Shown one piece after another: positions 1 through 7,287 of a stretch of 32,420 bases of DNA (position 1 is its first letter; every line of letters starts with the position of its first letter). The stretch covers positions 1 through 32,420 of the IMG/VR virus record IMGVR_UViG_3300042898_002394; one strand, given 5' to 3'. The notes beneath the pieces are model-generated. The model was not told the origin of the DNA and ran no database searches. It saw nothing but the letters and a program-made list of their open reading frames with translations. Source of the stretch: a virus. The translations under genes were made by a program, and so were the position numbers.

Positions 1-263
1 GCGACTGGCTTTGCTACTACGCTGACTGCTGTTCCAAGCAACGGATAGATTGTTTGCTCGACTGCTGATGTTGCGTAGTCCTGGTGAAATTCGAACGTTA
101 CAGAATTGTCTGCAAGTCCGGCCACACGTGTCTTTGCTGTGTTTCCGAATGCAGTGGTTTCTACGATGTCGAATGTTGAATTTAGAGTGATGCTCGAAAT
201 ATATGAGCTTAGATCGGTGCTTCCAAATACAACGGATGCGTTTGTTAGTACAAGTCTTGGCAT
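1..263 (-). CDS. Tail tube protein paralogue 2, N-terminal part (cut by window edge)
   Basis: Reading the minus strand from the ATG at 261-263 gives a protein starting MPRLVLTNAS that matches the preceding gene (263-673) along its whole length, with shared blocks such as TRVAGL, EFHQDYAT and VEQTIYPLLGT. It continues in frame through the repeated window ends into 32300-32153, giving a 135-residue product. I infer a major tail tube subunit from the position between head-tail completion genes and the tail-assembly chaperone. The start overlaps the upstream stop as TAATG, so translation is probably coupled. Which of the two paralogues forms the bulk of the tube cannot be told from sequence. Confidence 0.75.
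   Translation of the reverse strand, partial: MPRLVLTNASVVFGSTDLSSYISSITLNSTFDIVETTAFGNTAKTRVAGLADNSVTFEFHQDYATSAVEQTIYPLLGTAVSVVAKPV
4..123. repeat. Terminal direct repeat, left copy (circular assembly overlap)
   Basis: These 120 bases are identical to 32301-32420. Immediately outside, bases 1-3 (gcg) differ from 32298-32300 (gct) at one position, a synonymous valine change (GTC or GTA) in the tail gene. The repeat lies inside a coding sequence whose frame is preserved across the junction, so it is most simply the overlap of a circular or circularly permuted assembly, not a biological terminal repeat. Confidence 0.9.
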
Positions 264-673
264 TATGCGACCGCCTTCGTGATTGCTCCGGTTACTGGCC
301 AAGTCACAGATGCTGTGGCCAATTCACCGACGGCTCCGTTGATCGGAGTCCACTCTGAAATTATAGCACTGCATGAATATGACGGATTGAATGCGCTGGT
401 GGTCGAGCCGTTTGGCTTGACGATCACAGCTGCTGCTGTTCCGAGAAGTGGGTAGATTGTCTGCTCCACTTCGCCGGTTGCGTAGTCCTGGTGAAATTCC
501 AGGGTGATTGAATTGTCTTCTAATCCAGCAACGCGTGTCTTTGCTGCTGTTGATGAGAATGCGGTGGTTTCGACGACGTCGAATGTTTCATTGAGGGTTA
601 CTGATGCGACCAAATCGCTCAGATCCACTCCGCCGACGGAGATAAATGCGTTAGTGAGAACTATGCGAGGCAT
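263..673 (-). CDS. Major tail tube protein paralogue 1
   Basis: This encodes a 136-residue protein with alternating beta-strand-like segments, a GELATASVTWP motif near the C terminus and no signal peptide or membrane segment. Size, composition and location after the connector/completion genes and before the tail-assembly chaperone and tape measure fit a siphovirus tail tube subunit. The next gene is a close paralogue, so the two are a tandem duplication. The ATG at 671-673 overlaps the stop of the upstream small gene as TAATG, and the stop overlaps the paralogue's start in the same way. The role is inferred from synteny and paralogy. Confidence 0.75.
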   Translation of the reverse strand: MPRIVLTNAFISVGGVDLSDLVASVTLNETFDVVETTAFSSTAAKTRVAGLEDNSITLEFHQDYATGEVEQTIYPLLGTAAAVIVKPNGSTTSAFNPSYSCSAIISEWTPINGAVGELATASVTWPVTGAITKAVA

Positions 674-864
674 TATTTTGTCGCTCCTTCTTCTGTTTCT
701 GTTTTGATGGATGGGGTTTGTGGTGCTGTATTACTTGCTTTGATGTGGTTTCCAGCGATCAGGGTTTCTGCGCTAACTCCTGCATCTTGCAATTCTTTTG
801 CGGTGATTGTGTCGCCTGTGGTCTTGCCGCAGACTTCTCGCTTTGAGGTTACTGTGTATGTCAT
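673..864 (-). CDS. Small conserved structural-module protein, function unknown
   Basis: This encodes a 63-residue protein starting MTYTVTSKRE with a canonical ribosome-binding site (AAGGAGCACCAC before the ATG). It has a short folded-looking N-terminal half containing KTTGDTITAKEL and a polar, Thr/Glu-rich tail. It sits between the tail-completion gene and the first tail tube gene and overlaps the latter by one base. I do not recognise the family. The position suggests a small connector, joining or tail-associated protein, but nothing in the sequence identifies the role. Confidence 0.7.
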   Translation of the reverse strand: MTYTVTSKREVCGKTTGDTITAKELQDAGVSAETLIAGNHIKASNTAPQTPSIKTETEEGATK

Positions 865-874
865 GTGGTGCTCC

Positions 875-1279
875 TTATCCCCAGATGGTTAGGCGGTATC
901 GGTACGAGAGAAATGTGTTCGATTGCGAATCGTATGTTCCCGACTCTGCGCCGATCACTCGCAATGTCTGGCATGTTCCGCCTAGCGTTCTATCTCCCTC
1001 TATTGCTGCTTTGATGGATGTTGCTCCTGTGCCTGCAAGATATCCATCGAGCTTGTCCTGGCCTGCTCGCTCTGAGAAGCGCTGGACGATCACATAAATG
1101 TCGACGTTTGCTTGGTCTAATCCCCGGGCGTTATCGATGTCGAATGTGAAGTCGAGCTGACCCACGATCGCGCATGGTGGTGTTACTGGTTCCGGGATAA
1201 CTTCGTAAACGCGAAGCCCTGAAATTGTTTGCAGTCTTGTCTTGAGCGCATCTCGCACCTGGCTTGGTTGCATCGGCAT
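875..1279 (-). CDS. Tail terminator / head-tail completion protein (putative)
   Basis: This encodes a 134-residue soluble protein beginning MPMQPSQVRD. The N-terminal segment (SQVRDALKTRLQTI) and the following GLRVYEVIPEPVTPP stretch resemble tail-completion or tail-terminator proteins, which start with a helix and a Pro-rich loop before a beta sheet. It lies directly after the gp6-like connector (TAATG overlap) and before the tail tube genes, where siphoviruses encode the tail terminator that caps the tube. The function is inferred from order, size and general sequence character. Confidence 0.6.
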   Translation of the reverse strand: MPMQPSQVRDALKTRLQTISGLRVYEVIPEPVTPPCAIVGQLDFTFDIDNARGLDQANVDIYVIVQRFSERAGQDKLDGYLAGTGATSIKAAIEGDRTLGGTCQTLRVIGAESGTYDSQSNTFLSYRYRLTIWG

Positions 1280-1887
1280 TATTTAGCCAGCCCATTGTTC
1301 TTGCGGAATGGTCGAAGCAAGGCTTCAACGTCTGCGTCTAGTTTGGCTGTGAGGCGCACTGTGCCTAAGTCTGGGCTTCCTGCGATTCCGAATGGCGACT
1401 GGCGGCGTGTGAATAATCGAGCTGCTTGGATCAAGGTTGCCATGTTGATCTCTGCTGGTACTGCGTTCCATCCCCAGACGCCGGTGATTCGGCATGCCTG
1501 TGGCAAATAATAGGGCCAAACGTATCGGCCAATTGCGAGAATGCGGTTGACTGGCCATCCGCGCTGTGGGTTGTTTACTGGTTCGAGCATGTAGTCGCTG
1601 GTTGCCCAGACGGTATCCCATGTCTGATTGAAGTTGTCGTCTGTGGCTACTTCGGTAATGGAAACGTTATCGTCCATATTCATCGTCCAGGGATCTAGCG
1701 GCGTGTAATAACGGGCGACTGGTGATTGCGTGGTTCCGTTGCGGTAAAAGAAGCGCCCTGTGTAATCGTCGATCATGCGGCTGGTTGCTGTGATCGCTGC
1801 TTCGAGTGGGGTGTCGTCCACGCTGTCTGTGATCGCAAGTGAGGCCTTTAATTCGGCCAGGGTGCAATAGGCATTAGTTAGGGCCAC
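1279..1887 (-). CDS. Head-tail connector protein, gp6/gp15-like
   Basis: This encodes a 202-residue protein. The N-terminal pattern (CTLAELKASLAI, then LEAAITATSRMIDDYTGRFFY) is typical of gp6/gp15-like phage connectors, whose helical core starts with a short adaptor helix followed by a helix ending in DxxTGRxF. These proteins form the ring beneath the portal that joins head and tail. The start is a GTG at 1885-1887, preceded by AAGGACGAAGC, with no better ATG upstream. It follows a small basic ORF whose end overlaps this start, and it overlaps the next gene by TAATG. The aromatic-rich middle (residues about 60-120) is probably species-specific. Confidence 0.75.
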   Translation of the reverse strand: MALTNAYCTLAELKASLAITDSVDDTPLEAAITATSRMIDDYTGRFFYRNGTTQSPVARYYTPLDPWTMNMDDNVSITEVATDDNFNQTWDTVWATSDYMLEPVNNPQRGWPVNRILAIGRYVWPYYLPQACRITGVWGWNAVPAEINMATLIQAARLFTRRQSPFGIAGSPDLGTVRLTAKLDADVEALLRPFRKNNGLAK

Positions 1888-1999
1888 GCTTCGTCCTTCT
1901 TTCCGGTTTCGGCAGCATTGCGCGTTCTAGTTTGGGATCGGCGGTTGCTGTTTCCTTTGCCGGCTTGCGCCGGATCTTCTTAATCTTTCCAAATATCAT
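1874..1999 (-). CDS. Small basic protein, function unknown
   Basis: This short ORF encodes 41 residues starting MIFGKIKKIRRKP and rich in Lys and Arg. It fills the gap between the glycosyltransferase and the connector gene. Its ATG lies inside the last codons of the glycosyltransferase and its stop lies inside the first codons of the connector, so it could be translationally coupled to both. I recognise no family. The strongly basic composition could reflect nucleic-acid contact or chance, and the main support is that it neatly bridges the two genes. Confidence 0.45.
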   Translation of the reverse strand: MIFGKIKKIRRKPAKETATADPKLERAMLPKPERRTKRGPN

Positions 2000-2663
2000 G
2001 ATGAATCTCTTCCATCCAGAAGCTCTTCTGGTGCGGCAAGATTGCAGCTGTGTTTACGTGGATCGTAAATCCGAGCGCCTTTGCCCTTCTGCAGAATAAT
2101 AAATCCTCGCCGATCCATTCTCCGTTTACTGGCCCATCCCAGAACCAGCACCAGTCTTTGCCCTGGTTTGGATCTGCGACTTCGCGCATCTTCTCCAGAA
2201 CGCTCCGGTGAACGAGCAGGCATCCTGTTCCTGCTGCGTCAATTTCGAAGACTGCGTTCTTGTCGTATTTGTAAAGCGGAAGGAAGCCGTTATCTGAATC
2301 CTGAAATATTGCCGGGACTGGCTTTGGGTAAGGCTTGCCTGGTACTCCAAATCCTGCAAAGACAAGGCCTGCGACGATCGGGCGGTCTTTGTCATGGGCT
2401 GTGTCGATCAAGGCGTCAAATGCTGCGACGCTGAGCTGCTCGTCTGAGTCCAACATAAGAAGCCAGTCGCTGTTGGTCTTATCCAGAAATTGTTTGACCA
2501 CTCGGTTTCGTTGCTTTGATAAAAGTCCCGAACCCTTGATTCTTACAAATGGCCCGAGTCTGCTGCTCCTTGCTTGCGCAAGTTGGATCAGTGTGTATGC
2601 GAATGATCCGTTTACGGATCCTGGATCGCACGAGCCGATTGTTACTTTGTGTCCTGTCTTCAT
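1980..2663 (-). CDS. Glycosyltransferase, GT-A fold, next to the capsid gene
   Basis: This encodes 227 residues from the ATG at 2661-2663, chosen because AGGGGGAAACAA immediately precedes it. An upstream in-frame ATG at 2726 would run through a strong hairpin. The sequence has a beta-alpha N terminus, then SDWLLMLDSDE with a DxD metal/nucleotide-sugar motif at residues 72-74, and later an aromatic-rich GKDWCWFWDGP segment followed by GEDLLFCRRAKALG, an arrangement typical of GT2-like enzymes. It probably transfers a sugar from a nucleotide donor to phage DNA, a virion protein or a host glycan. The position just after the major capsid gene hints at virion decoration, but the acceptor is unknown. 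Confidence 0.75.
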   Translation of the reverse strand: MKTGHKVTIGSCDPGSVNGSFAYTLIQLAQARSSRLGPFVRIKGSGLLSKQRNRVVKQFLDKTNSDWLLMLDSDEQLSVAAFDALIDTAHDKDRPIVAGLVFAGFGVPGKPYPKPVPAIFQDSDNGFLPLYKYDKNAVFEIDAAGTGCLLVHRSVLEKMREVADPNQGKDWCWFWDGPVNGEWIGEDLLFCRRAKALGFTIHVNTAAILPHQKSFWMEEIHHDIWKD

Positions 2664-2683
2664 TTGTTTCCCCCTGTTTGGAA

Positions 2684-2726
2684 GTGCAGGGCGAGTGACT
2701 CGGGGGGTGGGCCACTCGCCCTGCAC
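2684..2726 (-). terminator. Strong hairpin after the major capsid gene
   Basis: Bases 2684-2697 and 2713-2726 form a perfect 14-bp GC-rich inverted repeat with a 15-base loop. It starts about 20 bases past the capsid stop on the transcribed strand. No clear U-run follows, so it could be a partial terminator, a processing or stabilising hairpin for the capsid mRNA, or an attenuator before the glycosyltransferase. Confidence 0.55.
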
Positions 2727-2746
2727 AATTTAGTGCTGTCCTTCGA

Positions 2747-4099
2747 TTAGAAGGTTGGTGCGCTTAAGCCTGAGCCTGAAATGATTGAGGCTGCAAGTGG
2801 GTAGCGCTCTGCTGTGTATGCGGCGTAGCCGTAAACGACAGACTTGATCTGAAGGTTGCCAGCGCCTGTCGCATCAAAGCGAAGTGCGAATGGTGATCCT
2901 GGCTGCTCCCAGAGATGTGATTCGCTTGCTGTTACGCAATAGATTTCATCCTGGTTTGTTGTTGTTCCGTATGTTGTTCCGACGTTTGCATCGGTGATGA
3001 TTGGAAGTCCGAGCATCTGGTATCCGGAGTTTCCGTATGCTGGCGCTCCGCCGACTCCTACTGCGTTCATCGCGCCGTTTGCTGCTGGTACAACAAGTGG
3101 ACGGTTTGTGCTGTCTACTGCTGCGAGCAAGAATGCGAGGCGACGTGGGTGAACTACCCAGTGTGTAGGTGAAACGAATGCGTTTGTCTGGATCTGCTGA
3201 ATTGCGTCAGCAAGCTTTGGATAAAGCAATCCGACTGTTGGCGCTGTTGATGTGAATGTGACTGCGTTTCCACCTGAAGCACGAAGGCCCTTGATTGTGC
3301 CGGCTGTGCCTGCACCGTTTAGGATCTGTGAGTCGAGTGTGGTGTGCCATGACTTGATCAAGTCAGCAATTACAAATGTATCGATGCCTGTTCCGCGCTC
3401 TAGTGCCTGGCGAGAAATATCTTGCTGGCCTGCGATTGTACGAACATTGATCGTGAGCAGTGTGTCATCTACATCTGTTTCTGAAACTGCATCGTTCTGT
3501 GTAACTTGAACGGCTGTTGATGAGCCTGTGGTCATGCGGCTAATGTTCAGAGTCATTCCACTTGGTGGAAGTGCCATCTTGTTTGTAGCTGCATCGGCGA
3601 ATGGGCGTCCTGCGCGTGCGAATGGTGCTGCAAGGTCGACGAGGTATTGTGGAATTACAAGACCATCGAACTGTGCTGTTCCAACATCGCGGCGCTCGAT
3701 TGACTCTTCACGCATGTGGCGTGCAAGGCGCTCGTTTGCTGCATAGTCATTTGAGAATTGCGCATTGAATGCGTCCTTCACGAATGAAGTTTCTGAGTTT
3801 GGTGAGTATGTGCGCTCTTCGCGTGTAACTGTTGCGCCGCCTGTGGTGCGTGGCATTACAACATCTGAAACTGCTGAGCGGATTTCAGATGCCTTTGCAT
3901 CTGCATCTGCCTGTGCTTTCATCTTTTCGATCTTTGAATCGAGTGAGCGTGATTCTTCTACGAGTGTATCCACCTTTGTGGTTTCCTCTTCTGTTAGGTC
4001 AGTGCGGTTCTCTTCTGCTACTGCTTCGAGAACTGCGTCCATCTCTGACTTAACTGCATCACGACGCTCGATCAACTTATCAAGGAAAGACTTTGACAT
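2747..4099 (-). CDS. Major capsid protein, HK97 fold
   Basis: This encodes 450 residues. Residues 1-75 are highly charged and helical/coiled-coil (EEETTKVDTLVEESRSLDSKIEKMK), like the HK97 delta domain that acts as internal scaffold and is removed by the head protease. The rest matches phage major capsid proteins, with GLVIPQYLVDL at the start of the capsid domain and PTHWVVHPRRLAFL and ESHLWEQPGSPFALRFDA toward the end. The ATG at 4097-4099 has a strong site, AGAAGGAGATCAACAC. The gene is flanked by a 113-base leader and a strong 3' hairpin, consistent with separate high expression. It lies directly after the protease that would mature it. Confidence 0.93.
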   Translation of the reverse strand: MSKSFLDKLIERRDAVKSEMDAVLEAVAEENRTDLTEEETTKVDTLVEESRSLDSKIEKMKAQADADAKASEIRSAVSDVVMPRTTGGATVTREERTYSPNSETSFVKDAFNAQFSNDYAANERLARHMREESIERRDVGTAQFDGLVIPQYLVDLAAPFARAGRPFADAATNKMALPPSGMTLNISRMTTGSSTAVQVTQNDAVSETDVDDTLLTINVRTIAGQQDISRQALERGTGIDTFVIADLIKSWHTTLDSQILNGAGTAGTIKGLRASGGNAVTFTSTAPTVGLLYPKLADAIQQIQTNAFVSPTHWVVHPRRLAFLLAAVDSTNRPLVVPAANGAMNAVGVGGAPAYGNSGYQMLGLPIITDANVGTTYGTTTNQDEIYCVTASESHLWEQPGSPFALRFDATGAGNLQIKSVVYGYAAYTAERYPLAASIISGSGLSAPTF

Positions 4100-4212
4100 G
4101 TGTTGATCTCCTTCTGATTAGGGTTTGGATCAAAGTGGTGTCACTTTTTCTCGCGGCGCATATTGGGTGCGAGAGGCGCTCCGGCTTTGTATCTGCTGAT
4201 TGCAGCAGAATT
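4100..4212 (-). promoter_or_regulatory. Capsid gene leader with two hairpins and a possible -10 element
   Basis: This 113-base noncoding stretch separates the protease from the capsid gene, where most neighbouring genes touch. On the minus strand a TAGAAT hexamer (4215-4210) overlaps the protease stop and could be a -10 element, but I see no convincing -35. Downstream are two small hairpins: 4193-4198 with 4203-4208 (6-bp stem, 4-base loop) and 4149-4154 with 4169-4174 (6-bp stem). The capsid ribosome-binding site follows. A dedicated capsid promoter is plausible but unproven. Confidence 0.35.
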
Positions 4213-5748
4213 CTAGTTTGTATTGTTTACGATTGCTTGCGCAAGGCGTAGGGAAATCTTGCGACTTGCATCTTCTGGACTTGCTTCTGGCAATGGATCG
4301 ATTGCTGTAAGTGTGGAGGCTTTGTGTCCTACAAGAGTTTCTGTTGCTCGCCATCCATCTCGAAATTCTTCATAGATTCTAATCAAAACAGCAGGATCAT
4401 CGTCTTCGGCTGTGATTGAGAAATCTGTTCCTGGTATTCCTAGAACGCCTTCTCGCATAACGTGTTCGATTCTTCCGCGTGCTGTTCCACCTGAAGAATC
4501 CCAGGATACGAAGCTGCCGACTGTATCGACTGCGCGGATTGCGTCTTCTTCCATCTCTGGCTCTTCTGAAATTCCGAGAACTGTTTCCAGCATCGACTTT
4601 CCTTCTCCAAGATATTCGTATGATTCGTCGATCTTGTCGAGGATGGCCTGGATTACGATCAGGCTTTCGCCGGTGATCTCGCGTCCTTCTTTGATCGCCT
4701 GTCGAGCTGCTGCGATCTGTTCTCTGGCTTCAACGGTGGTGGTTGGATAGGCCGGGTAAGTAACGACTGAAACGTCGCCATCTGCCAGCGATAATTCTGT
4801 AAGGGTGCGCTCTGTTCTTCCCTCGTTCCATTTCTGGCGTATAACTCGGAATGCGAAGCTCATCTGATCAACGTCGCCGCGCTCGACCAGGGTGTAAAGG
4901 TCGCGAGCTGCCTGGGTGTCTGGTAGATCGGCGTCCATGTAAAGGCCGACGGTGTCTTCTTCAAGGCGAAGGGTTCCGTTCTTCGTGCGTGCTAAAGGTA
5001 GGCCTTCGTGATTGATCAAAAGGCGCACATCTGGTGTTTCGCTTAGCGTCTTGCGAAATGCGCCGGGTGCGATTCTTTCAATAAATGGAAGCGGCACGCT
5101 GTCGTCGTTGAATACGGCTGCGTATCCAGAGAGGCGCATGGTTCCGTCTTCTGCCTGGCGTGCTTCTACGTTCTTGATCGTGAAGGTGCGGCGTTCGATT
5201 TTCTTTGTCATTTTGCTCCTTGAGTCTTCTTCTGCGTCGAGTGCGTCTATCTTCCTTTGCGCCCAGTTTTGTGCTCGGTCGCTGAAGTCTGAATCTCCGC
5301 CCCATAAAAGCCAGGCCACTAATCCTGCGCCTGGGTATCCTGGATCGGACTGGTTGCTGTTCTTTGGGGCCTGGCCATCGACTTTGTGTCTTGCAAACCA
5401 GGGGGCCATTTTCCTGATCTTGTTTTCGGTGATATTGCCTGCTGCCATCTCGCGAGCTTCTCGCTTGGTTCCTTCTGTGAGGCCGTCGCCGCCGTATCCC
5501 TCTGCCAAATATTTCAGGCCGCGCTCTGCGTTTGCCTGAATAAAGGCCGGGACTGATAAATCAACGGCTCGCTTGCTGACTTCGCCGCCTGGTTCCATGT
5601 CCTCTGCGATCGAAATTGCCACCATCTGGTCGATTGCGTCTTGCTTATTTTCGTGGCATCCGATTGTGGTGTATGTGCCGTCTGCTTCTTCTTTAACGGC
5701 TGCCCATCCTGCGCAGTCGCTTTGTTTGTCGCTTATGAAATATGGCAT
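4213..5748 (-). CDS. Prohead (capsid maturation) protease, HK97-type, with N- and C-terminal extra domains
   Basis: This encodes 511 residues in three parts. Residues 1-175 form a phage domain with WAAVKEEADG, AEGYGGDGLTEGTKREAREMAAG and NWAQRKIDAL, whose role I do not know. Residues 185-345 are the HK97-type serine protease (U35-like), with His247 in LLINHEGLPLA and Ser297 in VDQMSFAF as likely catalytic residues. Residues about 400-495 contain VSWDSSGGTARGRIEHV, resembling a small beta-barrel domain. The protease cleaves the capsid scaffold domain during head maturation. An in-frame ATG at residue 180 (5211) has its own strong AAGGAG site, so a shorter 332-residue protease may also be made. 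The gene begins immediately after the portal stop. Confidence 0.88.
   Translation of the reverse strand: MPYFISDKQSDCAGWAAVKEEADGTYTTIGCHENKQDAIDQMVAISIAEDMEPGGEVSKRAVDLSVPAFIQANAERGLKYLAEGYGGDGLTEGTKREAREMAAGNITENKIRKMAPWFARHKVDGQAPKNSNQSDPGYPGAGLVAWLLWGGDSDFSDRAQNWAQRKIDALDAEEDSRSKMTKKIERRTFTIKNVEARQAEDGTMRLSGYAAVFNDDSVPLPFIERIAPGAFRKTLSETPDVRLLINHEGLPLARTKNGTLRLEEDTVGLYMDADLPDTQAARDLYTLVERGDVDQMSFAFRVIRQKWNEGRTERTLTELSLADGDVSVVTYPAYPTTTVEAREQIAAARQAIKEGREITGESLIVIQAILDKIDESYEYLGEGKSMLETVLGISEEPEMEEDAIRAVDTVGSFVSWDSSGGTARGRIEHVMREGVLGIPGTDFSITAEDDDPAVLIRIYEEFRDGWRATETLVGHKASTLTAIDPLPEASPEDASRKISLRLAQAIVNNTN
5211..5222 (-). promoter_or_regulatory. Internal ribosome-binding site and start inside the protease gene
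   Basis: On the minus strand AAGGAG (5222-5217) is followed after five bases by an in-frame ATG (5211-5209) at codon 180 of the protease ORF. This is exactly where the N-terminal extra domain ends and the protease domain begins. It would allow a nested, shorter protease to be translated from the same message. Confidence 0.5.
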
Positions 5749-7140
5749 TTATTCGACCTCGTAAACCGAAGCCGGATCTGCTGGGTCAATCGTGCCGACT
5801 TGCTGCAGCTGCGTGCTCGGTACTCCTGTGTGTTTCATCGGTGGTAATCCGACGGCTTCTGTTACGGCCTTTGGATCGAAGCCGACCTGGATCAGGCTTG
5901 CTGCGATCTCTGCTCGAAGTTTGAGTCCTACATCTGGTGCATCTGCTGCGTCGATATTCTGCAATGGCACTCTGAATTGATCGCCTGGTGTTCCGAGTGG
6001 GGCCAAATCTTCAACGGCGCGAACGTCGTTCAATGATAGGAAACCTTCGCGGAGGCCCTTTGTGTATGCGTCGAAGCGCTCGAGTGTGGTTCCTCGAAGC
6101 AATGCGTCAAGATTAAATTTGATGAAGCCGTCCGGCTCTGGAAGTAATTCGGACATTGATTGTTCGATTCGTTCCAATAATGGGCGAAGTGAGTGCTGCA
6201 CGAATGAAAGGTTCTGCGCTTCAACGCTGGCAAATGACATCGCTCCTGCTACTGGGTGTCCTAGCAGGCTGATTGGTACTCTGAATAATCTGGCAATGTC
6301 TTCGACGTTGAATCTTCTGGCTTCTAAGAGCTGCGCGTCTGCTGCGTTAAGTGTCAGCGGTCTAAATTGTGCGCCGCCTGAAAGGATTCCGATCTTGCCT
6401 GCGCGGTACGGCCCTGTGTGGGTTACGTTCCAATCGCGGCCGATGTCGCTTGCCTGCTCTTCTGTTAATTCGCCCGGTACTTCAATGACGCCACCTGGGT
6501 TTGCAGCGTTGCCAAAGTATGCGGCTGCGTATGTGTCTGCTGCCATCGCTGCGCCGATCGTGAGACGAGCTGCTGCGATTGGGCCGAGGCCGTAAAGCGA
6601 ACCGGGAAGTCTGAAGAGTGGAATGTGTTTCATTTCGCGTGAGGTCAAAATGCGCGAGTATGTTCCTTCTTCATCTCTCATCTTGTAGATGATTGGCTCT
6701 CCTGGACGTGGGCGTTCAATACGAACGTCGTCTGGGTGTACGCAATAGACTTCTTGGACTTCGTCCATGTCGTCGCGAACGGTGAGGATGAATGCGTTGC
6801 CATGAATATTAAGTGAAGCGATTATCTGCTCGTAAAACTCTAGGCGCGATGCTTCTGGATTTGGTTTGTTGATCCAGGCTGGTTGCGATCCGTAAACGCT
6901 GGCATATGAGATTCTGTTTCTGCCGCGTCGTACATATGCTGCAAGTGGCAACGAGGAAATCGTATCGCCGAGCAATCTTACGCAGGCATAAACTGTCGAC
7001 ATGCGAATTGCAGAATCTGCATTTACATCGATTCCAGATGGGGCCATGTAAGCAGGGCGTCCTGGGATAAGTGGTTCGACCCATTGGCTATTGTTTGTGC
7101 GCTTCTGCTCTGCTGCTTTGATTCGCTTCGATAGACTCAT
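5749..7140 (-). CDS. Portal protein, HK97 family
   Basis: This encodes 463 residues. The N terminus carries ADSAIRMSTVYACVRLLGDTIS, the hallmark opening of HK97-type portals. GNAFILTVRDD, the HPDDVRIER segment and FNVEDIARLFRVPISLLG follow in the usual order, and the helical C-terminal part starts with LRPLLERIEQSM. The protein forms the dodecameric portal ring through which DNA is packaged and to which the connector binds. The ATG at 7138-7140 overlaps the stop of a tiny membrane-protein gene as TGATG, and the stop abuts the protease start. Confidence 0.92.
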   Translation of the reverse strand: MSLSKRIKAAEQKRTNNSQWVEPLIPGRPAYMAPSGIDVNADSAIRMSTVYACVRLLGDTISSLPLAAYVRRGRNRISYASVYGSQPAWINKPNPEASRLEFYEQIIASLNIHGNAFILTVRDDMDEVQEVYCVHPDDVRIERPRPGEPIIYKMRDEEGTYSRILTSREMKHIPLFRLPGSLYGLGPIAAARLTIGAAMAADTYAAAYFGNAANPGGVIEVPGELTEEQASDIGRDWNVTHTGPYRAGKIGILSGGAQFRPLTLNAADAQLLEARRFNVEDIARLFRVPISLLGHPVAGAMSFASVEAQNLSFVQHSLRPLLERIEQSMSELLPEPDGFIKFNLDALLRGTTLERFDAYTKGLREGFLSLNDVRAVEDLAPLGTPGDQFRVPLQNIDAADAPDVGLKLRAEIAASLIQVGFDPKAVTEAVGLPPMKHTGVPSTQLQQVGTIDPADPASVYEVE

Positions 7141-7280
7141 CAGTTAGCCTTTTCTGTTATCCATACTAGGAATGTGCCTAGTGTAATTAATGCGATCGGC
7201 AATGAAAGCATTGCGATTCCTGTGGTTGCTAATGCTACGCCAGTCACTTCTGCTACGAGTGAGAAATCTATTTTTTTCAT
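7140..7280 (-). CDS. Small membrane protein between terminase and portal
   Basis: This encodes 46 residues starting MKKIDFSLVAEVTG, with a hydrophobic stretch covering most of residues 15-40 (GVALATTGIAMLSLPIALI). It probably crosses the membrane once, or twice as a short hairpin. A TAGGAGCGCA ribosome-binding site, overlapping the large terminase stop, lies directly upstream of the ATG. The gene's own stop overlaps the portal start. The function is unknown. The strong site and tight overlaps argue that it is real. Confidence 0.65.
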   Translation of the reverse strand: MKKIDFSLVAEVTGVALATTGIAMLSLPIALITLGTFLVWITEKAN

Positions 7281-7287
7281 TGCGCTC

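Noticed and set aside
4130-4354. Minus-strand frame of 74 codons overlapping the end of the head protease gene
   Set aside because: It is rich in Ser, Arg and Gln like a shifted frame, has no ribosome-binding site, and lies mostly within the well-supported protease gene.
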